64,000 nt of DNA from Arbacia lixula (GCA_963669155.1 OZ022576.1:28174866-28238865), one strand, 5' to 3'; shown: positions 1 to 12,947, counted from the first letter of the stretch. The notes: generated by a model from the sequence alone, not told the origin. Numbers and translations: made by a program.

Positions 1-1482
1 TTTGTCGTGTCGAATGTATTCCCACATTCATGCTATGCCCTTTGACTTTTCATGGACTTGCCTGTCGACTTTCATCCTAAAGGCCAAAATGGTGTATTCC
101 AATGAATGCCTTTGTATGTTCTATCAAGTTCCATTAGAAGGGCTTCCTATTACACAGGGAATTTGTGTAAAAAGGTAATTGAAGTTTAAAAGTTCATAAG
201 TAGAAATCCGTAGCTTGGTAAAAACTTGATGAGAATTGTACGCATGACGGAGTACATTGCTTTTAAATAGGACAAGTTTCAATGTTTACAATATAAAAAT
301 GGGATTAAGCAGAGTAATAAGTGGAGGGGTGGGGAAGGAGGTGAGAGAGAGGAGGAATAGGAGGAGGAAAGGGCTGAAGAGAATAAGAGCCTTCTTTTCA
401 TCTTTCTCCTCCTTTCTCCTCCTCACAGAATTCCCTTAATCCTCCTGCTTCAATCTTCTTTTCCTCCTTTTCTTCATATCCTTCCTTCCACTCCACCTGC
501 TCCCCCTCCCATCCTCCTCTCTTCTCCTCCTCATCCATCATGTCCATTTCACATGAACCGAAAAGTATTCACTATGTTTCTCCAAAAGAAATACACAAAC
601 AATAATCAGGACCTACGAATACGTTGATTTTCATTATCCTTCTTTTCTTGATTTCAAATCACATCAATTACTTATTCATTAGTTACACGTATTTAGCACT
701 TGAATAACGACTGCTTTCCTGTAAATCATCATCTTATAGTTGGTATAAAGATAACGATCGAATTTACTGTCGGCACGTTTTGAATAGTAGGTTTGTATCA
801 CTATAGGTAAGCTAGGCACTTAAGTGAGGTCCCTTTCCAAATTACGGCATTGATGGCGCTCGAGCACTTTTTATATATCAGAAATACTCTTTTTGAAAGA
901 CGAGCTCATTTATTAAATAACACGATTTATTTAAATACTCAGTATTTGTAATATTCTCAGTATTTTTCTAGCTCTCCCTCTCCTACTCCAGTTTCTCACT
1001 AACGTCCTCTCCCTTTCCTTCTTCTGTTCTCCATCTTTCCCCCTCAATTTATCCAACTTCCTTTCTTTGCCAAACAAGTTCAATATCGTTTCATGTACAA
1101 CGTTAGAAATGTAAAACAATAGTTGTATTCCTTTTGTGACAACGATCATCGTATCTGGCACAAACATTTCCATGAATGATATTTCCATTATTTGCCCTTT
1201 TGGATCATGTTTCGCTCTAAAAACCCGTCGTTCCTTTTTCCTCTTCAAGGGATATCCGAAAGATTCCCCTCTAAACACCAATATTTGAAACTTTATTGTA
1301 TATGAAATGTTAAATAGATTCAGATATAACCACTAACGCGTCCCGAAAAGGAAAGCATTTTAACTCAAGATTCGTCTCCTAAAAGCAATATTACTGTACA
1401 TGACGAGGAATGGGATTGAGCGTTTGATATGTGGTTTGCGCTGCAATGACATGTGCAGCCTCTTAACTGCCAATCAGTCATG
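1..1482. other. No gene recognised
   Basis: AT-rich sequence with a pyrimidine-rich stretch at about 400-540. No coding exon, RNA gene or element is supportable. Confidence 0.5.
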
Positions 1483-1565
1483 CGAGGTAATAATGATAAT
1501 AATGATAAAACAAAACATTTATTTGGCGCTTAATACGGGCGTTTCTAAGCGCTCTGTTTTCTGTC
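1483..1565 (-). mobile_element. L2-type LINE 3' tail fragment
   Basis: On the minus strand, 'gagcgcttag' and 'aagcgccaaataaatg' are followed by a TTATCATTATT-type tail. This is the same 3' end design as at 2862-3052, without a coding body. Confidence 0.65.
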
Positions 1566-2250
1566 AATTATCCAAGGAATTGAAGTAGAAACCTAAAGTA
1601 ATTCAAAAATGATAAATATATAAATGGGTTATCATCTTAGTTGCTGCCAGATTCTTCACACGATCTCGCTTCCATTGATTCACTTGGTCCAAATGTATGA
1701 AACGGCTGCAGATAATTGCAGAACATGTTTTTCAGCCTTGGCATTTCTCTAATCTGCGCTGCAGGAAAGAAGATTCCCTTTATTTGAAAGCTCGCGTCCC
1801 CGACATTCCCTCAATGTGATCTGAATATTAACCCTGCCTGTGCCACAAAACACGTGGCTATGGGATATCTGTTTGCATTACTAGTGACAAAATACATGGA
1901 TCGCACATGTAGAGTTGTACGATAAATCGAGTTACACCTTCCGCCAACCACTCAATATCACAATGTTTCAAGAGAAGAGTAGCTGCCTATAGGCTATCGG
2001 TGAAGCTGAAATGGGCAATGCTCCGCCTGTTAGTGTAAACTGTGTTTAGATTGATGTTTGAAAGATGATTGAATTTTCCTATTGTTAGACGATTAAAACG
2101 TTAATTCTTTCTGTACGTCTAGGTTTACGAACGCTGGTTGTATCTCTTTCAATCATAATTGATTAATCAATGTATTAACTACAAGAAACAAGAAAGAAGT
2201 TACTGACATATTGGTGACTTTAGTATTAAGCCTCCATCTCAGGTAGCAAC

Positions 2251-2861
2251 ATTCCCTTTTCAAAATCATGTCGCAACCTTGGTGTTGTTTTTGACTCCCA
2301 TATGTCTATGTCCAATCAGATTACAAGTATTTGCTATCAATTGCGCAACATTGGATTTATAAGAAGGTATCTCACTCACTCTGCAACAGAGAAACTGGTA
2401 CATTAACTCATTTCGTCGCGGCTCGATTTCGGTAATGGCCTTCTATACAACTTACCAGACTCTCAAATTAGGAAACTGCAGAAGTTACAAAATGCAGCTG
2501 CACACATTGTAACTTTAACCGGCAAGCGCAGCCACATCACCCCTGTCTTGAAAAGTCTTCATTGGTTGCCCCTAACGGAACGCCTTGTCTTTAAAATACT
2601 TAGTTTTTCATATTATCAACGGAACTTCCCCCAGCTACAATAAATCTTTAATTCACAACTACATACCATCACGAACCTTAAGATCCTCCACATCCGGTCT
2701 TTTGCAAGTTCCGGTTTCCAAAGAGATCATGGGGAGAACGGGCCTTTGCACATGCAGGGCCAACCCTGTGGAATTCTCTTTCACAGAGTTTGAAAACCCT
2801 GACGTCAGTGACCACCTTCAAGGGCAACCTGAAGATATACCTGTATAATAGTGCTTTTTGA
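2251..2861 (+). pseudogene. L2-like LINE ORF2 C-terminal remnant
   Basis: Reading frames spell LGVVFDSHMSMSNQI, RNIGFIRRYLTHSATEKLVH, SRLDFGNGLLYNLPDSQI, LQKLQNAAAHIVTL, HITPVLKSLHWLPL, NGTSPSY and NSLSQSLKTLTSVTTFK, which is the standard C-terminal region of L2/CR1-group reverse transcriptases after the catalytic domain. It is broken by an in-frame TAA at 2404-2406 and at least two frameshifts (near 2600 and 2750), and ends at a TGA at 2859-2861. A 5'-truncated dead copy. Confidence 0.9.
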
Positions 2862-2999
2862 CATACAAGTCTTTTTTTTTCCCATCTCTCTCATTAATTT
2901 GCTCTGAAGCGCCTTGAGCATCTAATTAAGATGGAAAGTGCGCTATATAAATTCTATGTATCATTATTATTATCATTATTATTATTATTATCATTATTA

Positions 3000-3052
<53 letters not shown>
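2862..3052 (+). mobile_element. L2-type LINE 3' UTR and (TTA)n tail
   Basis: Directly after the ORF2 remnant come 'gcgccttgagc' and 'gcgctatataaattc', the familiar 3' end of L2-type elements, followed by a TTA/TCA trinucleotide tail at 2963-3052. The tail explains the long Leu and Tyr runs that appear when it is translated. Confidence 0.85.
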
Positions 3053-3053
<1 letters not shown>

Positions 3054-4297
3054 CAGCATGGTGATGAAAGCCTGCCGGTATGGAAATTACGCAGACCTAG
3101 CAGTACTGGGTATAGATTAATGAGCAACATATAACATACAATATACAACATCGATGTAAACACAGTTATGAATGAATGCGAACCCACCTTGCAACCTACA
3201 AAATAATTCACCATGAATAAGACAGGTGACAAGCCCCATCTTCTATACAGTAGTTACTTGATACTGCATTGTAAATCACCCGAAAATACACGAATGGATA
3301 CAACCTTTCTAGTTATTATTCTATCAGAAAATCAGTATCGCACAGTGAACTGTTCCATAACTCAATTTATGAGCTGCCACAATTAGATTAAGGGCTTCCT
3401 CTTCAAAAAGGAGGGGGAATGTTCGGTCTACATCCTAACATTCCCGCCGTTTTAGTGATTGGCGACATTCAAATTGCTTGTAACACGATCGCGCGTACTC
3501 ACTGATTGCCCAGCCGATCTGACGGAAAATCAAATATGGTCGAGTTCTATTTGCAAATGCTGACACCCAATACTTAATTTAGACAGCCAGATTTCGATTG
3601 TTTGCGCAGCCACCGCTTTATTGAGAGCGGTTCACAATGTTTATTTGCGGAGAAGGTTCCGACGCTTTGACAGCGCCCCTGTGCGGAGGAATTCATTGTC
3701 GGTCACATGGGCCGTGGATGGTTGACCATCGACATCGTCGGGATGTCGTAAGAGATCTCCGGCTTCCTGTTTGTGCCTCGCAATGCCATTATAGTGGGGC
3801 GGTGATGTCGGCTACTCACGTACCGGGAGCTTGAATTGAATGAACGTGGTAGCACAGAGAAGGGAGTGAAGGGAAGGGAGGGGGGGGGGGGTCGAATGAG
3901 TGACGCACGTTCCCTTCCCCCTTCCTCCTCCTTGTTTGGTCCCGAACATTCTCGCCTGAACTCATTTGATAACATGTATGCAGAGGGTTACAATGGTCAC
4001 CCTCTATAGGTATAGGGGGCGGGAGAACTTAACATCGCGAAGAGGAGAGCGTGTTGTTAAAATATACAATTCCTTTAGACACCGAAGACGTAACATGCTG
4101 CTCGTCGTTCTCATGTACGGGCTGCATTAATGAGCAATGTTCCATCTTCAATCATGATCCCCACAAACTGAATTCGACCTATCACTTCTCTTCCAAATTC
4201 ACCTCAAGAGAACTCCATTGTCCCATCCACCTCCACCACTCCCGCAGTGTCCATGTTGTAGTCAACAGAGAGAACAAAACAGAAGCAACACAAAGGG
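3053..4297. other. No gene recognised
   Basis: Short open frames only. A slightly GC-richer patch at about 3600-3830 has no recognisable product. A G run lies near 3880. Confidence 0.5.
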
Positions 4298-4301
4298 TTA
4301 A

Positions 4302-4862
4302 AGGGTTACTAAATTCGAAAAATAAGTCCCCACTAATCTATGTAAAATTATCCACTAAAAATGAATTTCACATTCGTTTGCCGCAATAAAGTCTCATTTT
4401 GACGAAAATTTGAAAAAAACGCACGCCTCCAGTGACGAATGAGAAGTCAAAATTCCGTAGATTGTACTTCCGTACAATCTACGGAATTTTGACAACAATA
4501 GACCATTTTCGTAATGTATTCACAACTTTCCCCCTAATAGCGTAGTAACGCGTTATTGCATTCACCTGTATCTTGTCATTCAGATTCAATGGATGGTATG
4601 CACTTTGAATCTATTAGTTGTTGGTACTCAGACAAACCATTGGTAACGTATTGTTTAAATGGCGTGAATAAATTATTTTATTTACGCCGTTGGCATTTAT
4701 GGCATTTTGACTTCTCATACGTCACTGGAGGCGTGCGGGTTTTTTTTTTTTCAAATTTCTGTCAAAATGAGACTTTATTGCGGCAAACGAATGCGAAATT
4801 CGTTTTTAGTGGATAATTTTACATAGATTAGTGGGAACTTATTTTTCTAATTTAGTAACCCT
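4302..4862. mobile_element. MITE family A, 561 bp, TTAA target duplication
   Basis: Inverted arms of about 150 bases begin AGGGTTACTAAATT and include 'cgcaataaagtctcatt'. TTAA flanks both ends (4298-4301 and 4863-4866). There is no coding capacity. TTAA duplication is the piggyBac habit, although the AGGG start is not the usual CCCT, so the superfamily is left open. Confidence 0.88.
4446..4493. repeat. Perfect 22-bp hairpin inside MITE
   Basis: Arms 4446-4467 and 4472-4493 are perfect complements around a 4-base loop (ttcc). Other copies of the family do not show this hairpin intact. Confidence 0.9.
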
Positions 4863-4866
4863 TTAA

Positions 4867-6757
4867 TATGCTCAATGAGCAATTTCTAACGCAGAGGAAG
4901 GAGGAGAAAATTTGTGTTGGTCAAAAGTAGTGTGAAAACATTTGTTTGTCTTTAAAGATTCTTTTGATTCCAGTTACTATGAATTGATAACATAATCAGT
5001 GATTTCATGAGGAGGTTATGTATTATGTTTCCTCCATAAATATGTTTGCCATTGTGAATCCTAAGAACTAACATCTATAGCTCCTATTACGCATTGTAAT
5101 GTCTAATCATGCTTGGCAAGCTAGAAATTAGCCAATCTTAAGTACGGATTTTCGCAGTTTTTCTAGTAAATTAAACAATTGCTTGTTTTGTATTGTTTTT
5201 GCATATATTCTCAAAAGACATACAAGAGAAACAGCGTGAATACTCGAGGCGTATATTTCTCCTGCGACGTTGTGGAAATGTTGAAAGGATGGATGCTGCA
5301 CCCCCCCCCCCCTCCCGTTCCCCTTCCCCAGTCCCTTCTCCACAAACACTCTCACGCACATACTCTGGAATCAAAGAGTGTACGTGACAAATGCGTGCAA
5401 ACCTGAACAATAATATACGTTTGATTCACTAGTTTGAACGCGGAGTGGCTATCATTCATGACGTGCATTCATGTTTTTAGAATATTGGGTCATATCGCGA
5501 GACATGCCAGATCCACTTATTTATGTTGTTTCCTTTCTGCCCTGGATACGTATGGCGCATCCTGGCCTGATTGCTGCATCTTGAATGGAGTATGAGAGGT
5601 GCCTCATAAGTTCACATCACTCGGCCAGGCCTCTTACCGTGTTAGAGGCTTTAAATATGAATGTGACGCATCAGTCACCTAAATACGAGACGTCTTAGTT
5701 TACTTATTCACGTTACGTATTATATATTCCTGTGCGTAGGAGGAACATCGTGGTGAATCATTGACTATGTTTTTCTCAAGGGTCCGTACGGAATGTCACA
5801 TGGATTATACACAATAGGAATACGTGATATTCAAGTAAACACATAAAAAACAGCAAATGGTCAAGTATGAATCCTTAAAACGCATAATCTCGCAAATTCA
5901 ATACATGTACATGTAATAGCAACATATCATAAATCACATCTCAAAAACATAATCATGTTAATGATGATACGGTGGAGATGCCGACCGAAATGTCAAGCCT
6001 TGGTTGGGCCCTTTGAATCCTTTGTGCCCCAGAGGAACTGCTGGTCTTCAGGTTTTATATGTATTACTTGTGTAAAAGTGCGCCAATTGATGCGTGGCTC
6101 AATTGCGAAGGTAGAATCAACCTTTTGAAACGCCGATTGTAAACCGTGGTAAGGTCCATGGGTAAAGGGATATATTCTGCCTCCCTAGTGTCACACCAAG
6201 AATACTCTCATGGTCCATACCACGCCCATTATGTCAATCATGTCCATAGTGGTATTCGAGGCACAGGAGTGCAGTGGCAAGCCCACAATCAAGAAACAAA
6301 AATTAATAAGAAAGGCATCTTTTGACATTTCAATTTTGTGACGTCACGTGCGAGATGCTCTCCCATATGCCGTGTACAATATAAATATCTAAATTGCTCT
6401 TTTTCTGTTTTTGACAACAGAATATTTTTTTGTTCATACAGTAATGTGTGTAAAAACGTATTTCCAATGATATATCAAATGCAAAGGTAAGAGGATGCAT
6501 ATTTTGGGGAGAAAATGCACATTTTCGAAAAAAACTTGTACATTACATATGGGAGAGCACCTTGCACGTGACATCACAAAATTAACAACTTTAAAAGATC
6601 ATCACTTTCTTATCCTTAGACGGATTTTATTCAAACCTTCTCTGATATGTTCCTTTCATATTTCTGCCTTTATTGAAATCAACTTAATTTTAGGTTGAGC
6701 TATCCCTTTAAATATTTCTTCCTCTATTACCACTTACATTAACGTATGAAATGGAAA
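4867..6757. other. No gene recognised
   Basis: Contains a C run near 5301 and AT-rich sequence. The open frames at 5128-5410 overlap on both strands around that run and are not convincing. Confidence 0.5.
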
Positions 6758-6761
6758 TTAA

Positions 6762-7441
6762 AGGTTCCCTGACATCTTAATGTATGTTGACTTCTGTTGA
6801 TGAAACGTAACTTGTATACAGTATAACAAAAAATCACTAACTGTTTAATGAAAATATGTGCCCTATATTTAAAAATATTTTTTCTATATTTTTCTCAACA
6901 CTGACAAGCCCCGCCTCCAAAATATCCTCCAACTCAAGATTCACCTCTTGACATCATCAAAGGTAGAAATTGCAGGATAATAGACAAAATTAATGCACAA
7001 ACTAAACATTGCAATGACTACCTCCACCTGCCCACAAGAGCATCACGTGTCTTCACACAATAATCACCTAACAAACTTTCATGTGGGAATAATCGTTTCC
7101 TTATGTCAGAATTGAACTAGTTATTCTAAGGAAAAAAAAAAATTTTTGCATCGTATAGACATGTGATGCTATTATAAGCACTTGCAGGTTTTCATGTCTA
7201 TAAATATCTATTTACATAACTTCGTCTATTGTTCAGTTTATTTCTACCTCTGATGATGTCACGAGGGGAATCTTGAGTTGGAGGATATTTTGGAGGCGGG
7301 GCTTATCAGTGCTGAGAAAAATATAGACAAATTATTTTAAAATATAGGACACATATTTCCATTGAACAGTGAGTGATTTTGTTATATACATATGAAGTTG
7401 CATCAACAGAAGTTAACATACATTAGGATATCAGGGGACCT
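6762..7441. mobile_element. MITE family B, copy 1, 680 bp, TTAA target duplication
   Basis: Inverted arms of over 200 bases begin AGGTTCCCTGACATC and contain 'aagccccgcctccaaaatat'. TTAA flanks both ends (6758-6761 and 7442-7445). It shares both arms with 55845-56486. Confidence 0.87.
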
Positions 7442-7445
7442 TTAA

Positions 7446-9109
7446 ACTATTTCTCATTTCTACATTTTGTGACTCTCCGCACTTTTTGTGTCTGCCGGTC
7501 ACAACATACATGGTGGAACATAGCTTGGTTTCCATGCTGTGGGACATTTCTAATCCGAACTGCAAAATAATTATAATCTAGTGCTCATAAAACTAATCAT
7601 TTTATAATTCTCTTCTTTTCTCAGTCTGTCCCAGTATGAGCTGGAGGAAAAAGAATCGAAAAGAATTAGTCTATTACAACAGACTCTTTTATTGAATACA
7701 GTGTAGTTTCGTTTAGATATATCCAACAGCCTGGAGTCTAAGCTAGGTGGCACGAGATTCGTATACCGCACAGGTAATCCTGGTTTTGCTTATCCATCTA
7801 TACATTGCTGATATTCATGCCTGCGGGACAAGATAGATACGCATTTAAACCCCAGACTGACAATTCGTATAATGTATTACCTGTATTATGGACGGTCGTC
7901 TGCAATACATTGTGTCTTTGACAGTGCTCCCATTAAAAGCACACTGTAGAGCAACGACATGATAATTTTTTGCCTACGTAATTTGATTGAGCTCTAATGA
8001 CTAAAATTGTCATGATTATTGTAATAATTTGATTGCGTGTATATGTTAAGTATGCCACACTTGCTCTCTCTCACACCTGAATAGAGGAGAAACCGAAACT
8101 TATTAAATTATTAGATTTTTTCCTGCATGTCCTGAGGAGGCGGGAGGTATCGAAATTATTGCCCCTTACCACATGCTTACAGAAAAAATACGGCTCTGCA
8201 CTCAGGGCCCCCCTCCCGCACCGACCCCCCCCCCCTTCCTCCTCCAAAACATCTCGAGCTACTAAATGAAGTCATTATACAAAAACATTACTGTTTGAGA
8301 GCTGAGCTGTGAGATGGGTCTTCCTTTTCTTCAGAGTAATGTAAGACAAATCCGATTATGGTTTTCTATTTCACGATTCATTTAATCTAAGTAGTCTCAA
8401 GGGTGACTCACTGATGGAGCCCTCGATGCGTTCTTATTCGCATTTTTTTTTTTTTTTTGGTCGTCATGTAAAACGCGAGCAGCTCATTCGCCACATTGTT
8501 GGGAACGAGCAACGCCTAAAGTAGAATAAGCCCTCCGACTCACTGAAGGGCCATTGAGTCGGTCGAAACGAGGCCAGAGGTTAAGGTGATGTTGACTTCA
8601 AGTTGCCGTGCCCTTCTTCTGTTCTATGCATAAAACATCGTGTTACATCGGCGGTAGACGAGGTACTTCGTGTCAAAATAAAATCCGCGGTCCGTTTGTG
8701 CCGACGATGTTTAACCAAGCGTTTATTTGGACCGCACGTGATGAGAATGCGTCACGTCATACATGTCATATATCAGTTTATAAATGCGAATGATGACGAA
8801 CGAGTCCAGTCCAGCCTCGATGCGGTGCAGATGCGGCACGATGCGTACCTGAGGTTAACTCTAATTCTTTCTGCGCTAGATAAAATGCAGTAATACGGGA
8901 TTTGTGTATATTCCTCGTAAAAAAACACGCACACATGATTAAGAAGGAGTAAATATCTGCAAACGTGTATGAATAGACGCATTAAAATGACGCTTGCGCA
9001 TTTTATGTGGAGAGCTTGTATTAAAGGAACACAGTTGACGGGACAAGCTTTCTTCGTCTTCGTCTAAGTTCGTCCCATCAGTTATTTGTTATTGTATTTA
9101 TTTTGTTTA
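7446..9109. other. No gene recognised
   Basis: Holds a C-rich patch at 8200-8245, a T run near 8443-8458 and short overlapping frames at 8600-8980 without recognisable products. Confidence 0.5.
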
Positions 9110-9225
9110 TATGGAGTGTGATTTTTATTGTGCAGGGCGCCTTGGTAGATAATTTTTAAGTGAAAGGGCTATCCTGTTGAAATAAACTTAATAAATAAAC
9201 AAGTAAATAAATAAATATGAATATA
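9110..9225 (+). mobile_element. Retroelement 3' tail with (AAATA)n end
   Basis: 'gggcgccttggtagata', 'gggctatcctgttgaaataaac' (beginning words) and then an AATA-type tail resemble the 3' end of a CR1/L2-group LINE or a SINE using its machinery. No coding part precedes it. Confidence 0.5.
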
Positions 9226-11477
9226 TCATTCGGTAAAATGCAGCGGCAGCTAGCACAGCTTACGCCCACTGAAAACAGAATGAAATTAAAATAATATATG
9301 CCATATATAACGGCAGTCATAATGGTTGCTTAAGATTTCTAGGGAAATCACAAGGTATCCTTAGGTGTCGATAAATACAGGAGGATGTTTTGGAGGGTCT
9401 AGTAATAGATCAGTGACTCGCACTGAACATACCAAACATGACTGCAGAGGTATGTCAGTAACATCACTTTACTACAGTTATATTCATTAGCCGGATATTC
9501 ACACAGGGTATAAATCTAATTGACTATACGTTATCCTCGAGAACGTCACTGCTGTGAGTAATGTCAGTCCTGAACCCAGCGTACACTGTCCGAACTAATC
9601 AACTCGCGACTTTGCTCTCCAGCCCATGTCGGTACTTACAGCTCTAAGAGAGGGAAATTGTGTGTGGCTTCAATGTAAAATAGTTATTCATCTTCATTTT
9701 AACCAATGATATAAGTGCGGTATCTTTTCTAGATCATTTGTTTATTACAGACATTTAGGTGAGAGCTGGTCTCCTCCTCTACCAATTACTTGAATGTAAA
9801 TGTGAGCTTTACATTACATAAATGTTATATCTAGTCATCAAACTGTCACGATTGTCTATGTTACGTCTGTTTTTCAATATACACAGGGCCCCAAGCATGC
9901 CAAGGGAGAACAGTGCTTTACACATTGGCGGAGCAATCCTGGTAAAAAAAAAAAGAAGGAAGAAATGTATGAATAAATGAATAAATAAAGCAACCTTATA
10001 CTTCATCCCAAATGTATTGTGAGAAAAGGCGTTGTTTAATATATTGCTTAAGAATACATTGCATTTGTTAGCTAAGTACATGTGAGGGAATACATGCTCT
10101 GCAATGTCTATGTTGGAGGTGCAGGACAGCGTATCTGATGTCGTCCACGGTCTGGGAGACATTATCTTAGCTGTCCAATATTAGCATGCTCACCTCATCT
10201 AAGCACTGTTCTCGGTTACTCAAAGAATAGAAAGGACATCAACATACGTGGTATATAACATAGTTAATGGCCAGAATCTAGCTCCCCGTGAACACTTCTC
10301 TGGATGGGTGGAGTCGGGGAGTGTGGGCTGGACTCGACGTCGTAGTTTTGCCCGTAGAAATAGGCTAGACGATTATTCGCGGTTTGCTCCCAATGAATCT
10401 GTGGAATCCATCTCCATTAGTAGGGAGATTAGCCCTGTTGCAATCCAACCACGCCGGCAGCGGGGGTGGGGCCAATCACTGCCAATGATTTTTATATCCA
10501 CGTCCTGTCATATCTATTAGCAGTTGAACGCACCATTTCAACATGTGTTTCCTAAAGTCAATAAAGAGAATATAATTCGCGTAGATTGTAACAAATGACG
10601 AAAAAAAAATGTTTTTTTTTCCTCAAGAAAAAACAAGCAAGATTATCTGTAAAGTGAACATGAGTACAAAAAAATAGAAAGCTATCGTTGTTTGAATCTA
10701 TTTTTTTTGTCATGACTGTTTTAAAGAACATTTTTGTAATTCTAAAAAGTAAGTTTGGAATGAGAAGCAGCTCCGCTAGTTGACACTGTGAATGAAAAGT
10801 AAAGAAAGTGTTTGGGTACCGTCCATGCATTCGGCGTTCATTACCAGGAAATCTTTTTTTCTTCTTCGAGAAAGCGATATACATGAAAGAAGCTCTCTAG
10901 GCATAATCACAGCTACTAGTGTGATTCTTTCACTCCGAGTGAATTTTCGATATTTGCATTGTTTTCCTCAGTATTTCGTGTTTCACACCCGTCCTCTCAT
11001 TTTTCTCCACGAGCTTGTGTGAGTATATATGCTGTGTTTGAAACAATATGAAGCGAATCCTTCCCACTCAAACAGCCGGAAATGGAACATGGGCGTTTAT
11101 TAATCATGTTAATAGGAACTGCACACAGTGCCTGTCTTTACTTTGCTCGCATGCAAACAAACTGTAATTTAGGCGGCACGTACACACGTACTACGCCCCC
11201 CCCCCCCCCCCCACGCACGGAATATGAATGCACCCAAATCACAAGGTAACAGACAAGCGCCTGATATTGACTAAGCTGCTACCGAAAGTTATCCAACTAA
11301 TTCGCGATCGGTACAGGTGTATTGCTACTGACAGAAAGCGCAAATAATACATCTGGGGGACTCATTGCCTTCCTCCCAAGCGCTGCATACCGTACCCGCC
11401 TGCGCGTTGCACGTTGCCTACGTAAGTTTAAAGAGGAAGATGCATTTCGCGATTGAAATGATTCATTGCAAAGTGTT
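9226..11477. other. No gene recognised
   Basis: AT-rich, with A/T homopolymers near 10600-10630 and a C run at about 11197-11212. Confidence 0.5.
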
Positions 11478-11843
11478 TTCTGTTACTAAATTAGAAAAAT
11501 AAGTTCCCACTAATCTATGTAAAATTATCCACTGAAAACGAATTTTGCATTTGTTTGCCGCAATAAAGTCTCATTTTGACGAAAATTTGAAGAAAAAAAA
11601 ACCGGCATGCGGCAAAACAAGGATGTTTAAGCACATGGATATACATCGCTTTGAACAAGGTTTGATGCCGCCACTTAATATTCATGATTATATTCCACAT
11701 ACTAAGAATGTTGCTATATGATTGGTCAAGAGTTGATCACGTGATGAGGCGTAATATTTCCTATCAGATCACCTGAGAATAAAAGTTCGTGACACTCTAG
11801 ATGATAGTACTTTTTGGTTTCGCTGATCTCTTCACTCCTCACA

Positions 11844-11970
11844 GTCCTAACGCGTGATACACTCGGACTATCAGCTCCCACTAACGCGTCCAAACGCGCG
11901 TCATAATGCGCGTCCTAATTAAACGCGCGTCCTAATGCGCGTCCTAATTAACGCGCATCCTAACGCGTGT
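11844..11970. repeat. ACGCG/GCGCGTCCTAAT minisatellite
   Basis: Irregular tandem words built from 'acgcgcgtcctaat' and 'acgcgt' occur about ten times, giving a CpG-rich patch in AT-rich surroundings. It lies inside the composite element. Confidence 0.75.
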
Positions 11971-12106
11971 TCTCCATGGCAGCGGCTCGGGGTTAGGTAG
12001 AGAAGTAAACATTCCTTTTGTACGTCAAATTGTCATTTTTGGTATAGATAGTTGGTTTCAGATGTGGAATATAAATCAAATAATCAACTTTTGGTTTAGG
12101 CAATGA

Positions 12107-12222
12107 GACGAACTATCACTTCCTCGGCGATCTGATTGTATACGCTATCTTTCCTCAGCTGCGCTTCGGATAGATAGCTACATCCAGATCGCCTCGGAAG
12201 TGATAGTTCATCCCATCACCTT
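12107..12222. repeat. Imperfect hairpin inside composite element
   Basis: 'aactatcacttcctcggcga' on the left faces its near-complement ending 'ggaagtgatagttc' on the right, with pairing continuing toward a centre near 12165. Confidence 0.75.
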
Positions 12223-12947
12223 CACCAACGTTGATTATTTGTTTACTAGCAGCTGCTCTCAACAACATGAATAATATGATGCAAGCGCGATTGCGTCACG
12301 TTCACCTGGATTTCATAATAGGTCATACGCATTCCTATATATGCATACATTTCAGAACTTTTAATTTTGTCACTAAGTGCTTATTATGTAGTTAAAAAGG
12401 AAGAGCGAAGACGAAATTTGATACCTTTTGAGATGGAAATACCAGCTTGGGCGCGGCTGGACACGTTTTTCATGTTTACATCTTAAAGTAACGTTTCATG
12501 CAATTTTTTAATCAGGTATGAAGCGGAACATTGCGAAATTGAGACTTTTATTATGCAACTTGATATCATGTTTAGACCCTTTTTGCCATATTGTAACACT
12601 ATTCCTCGATTTAATCTTTACTGATGCATCGTAAGTATTACGTGTCACAATTGCGCAAGCATATGGGGTGAGGATATTTCCCCAAATTCTTCTGCACATC
12701 CGATTTTGTTTATACGTCAAATGCAGGCAAAACTCATCCAGAGAATCGGCGGCATTGAACATCGAAATCTTTGTGAAGCGTTCTTTTGTGACTACAAGGA
12801 GAGTATAATGAATCTGCATTAATTAAACGGCAGCTGGATATCCATGTGCTAAAACATCCTTGGGCAAACGAATGTGAAATTTGATTTTAGTGGGTAATTT
12901 TACATAGATTGATAGAAACTTATTTTTCTAATTTATTAACCCTTTAA

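Larger units (their letters stand above)
11478..12943. mobile_element. MITE family A, long composite copy
   Basis: The left arm (from about 11478) and right arm (to 12943, followed by TTAA) are family A ends, but the middle is unrelated to the short copies. An inner pair of inverted ends (CAAGGATGTTTWAGCACATGG, near 11618 and ending near 12861) marks a second element of about 1.24 kb. The right family A arm is shortened at GGCAAACG. Confidence 0.7.

Noticed and set aside
2931-3134. Open frame with a long Leu run (and Tyr run in another frame)
   Set aside because: It is a translation of the TTA tail of an L2-type element.
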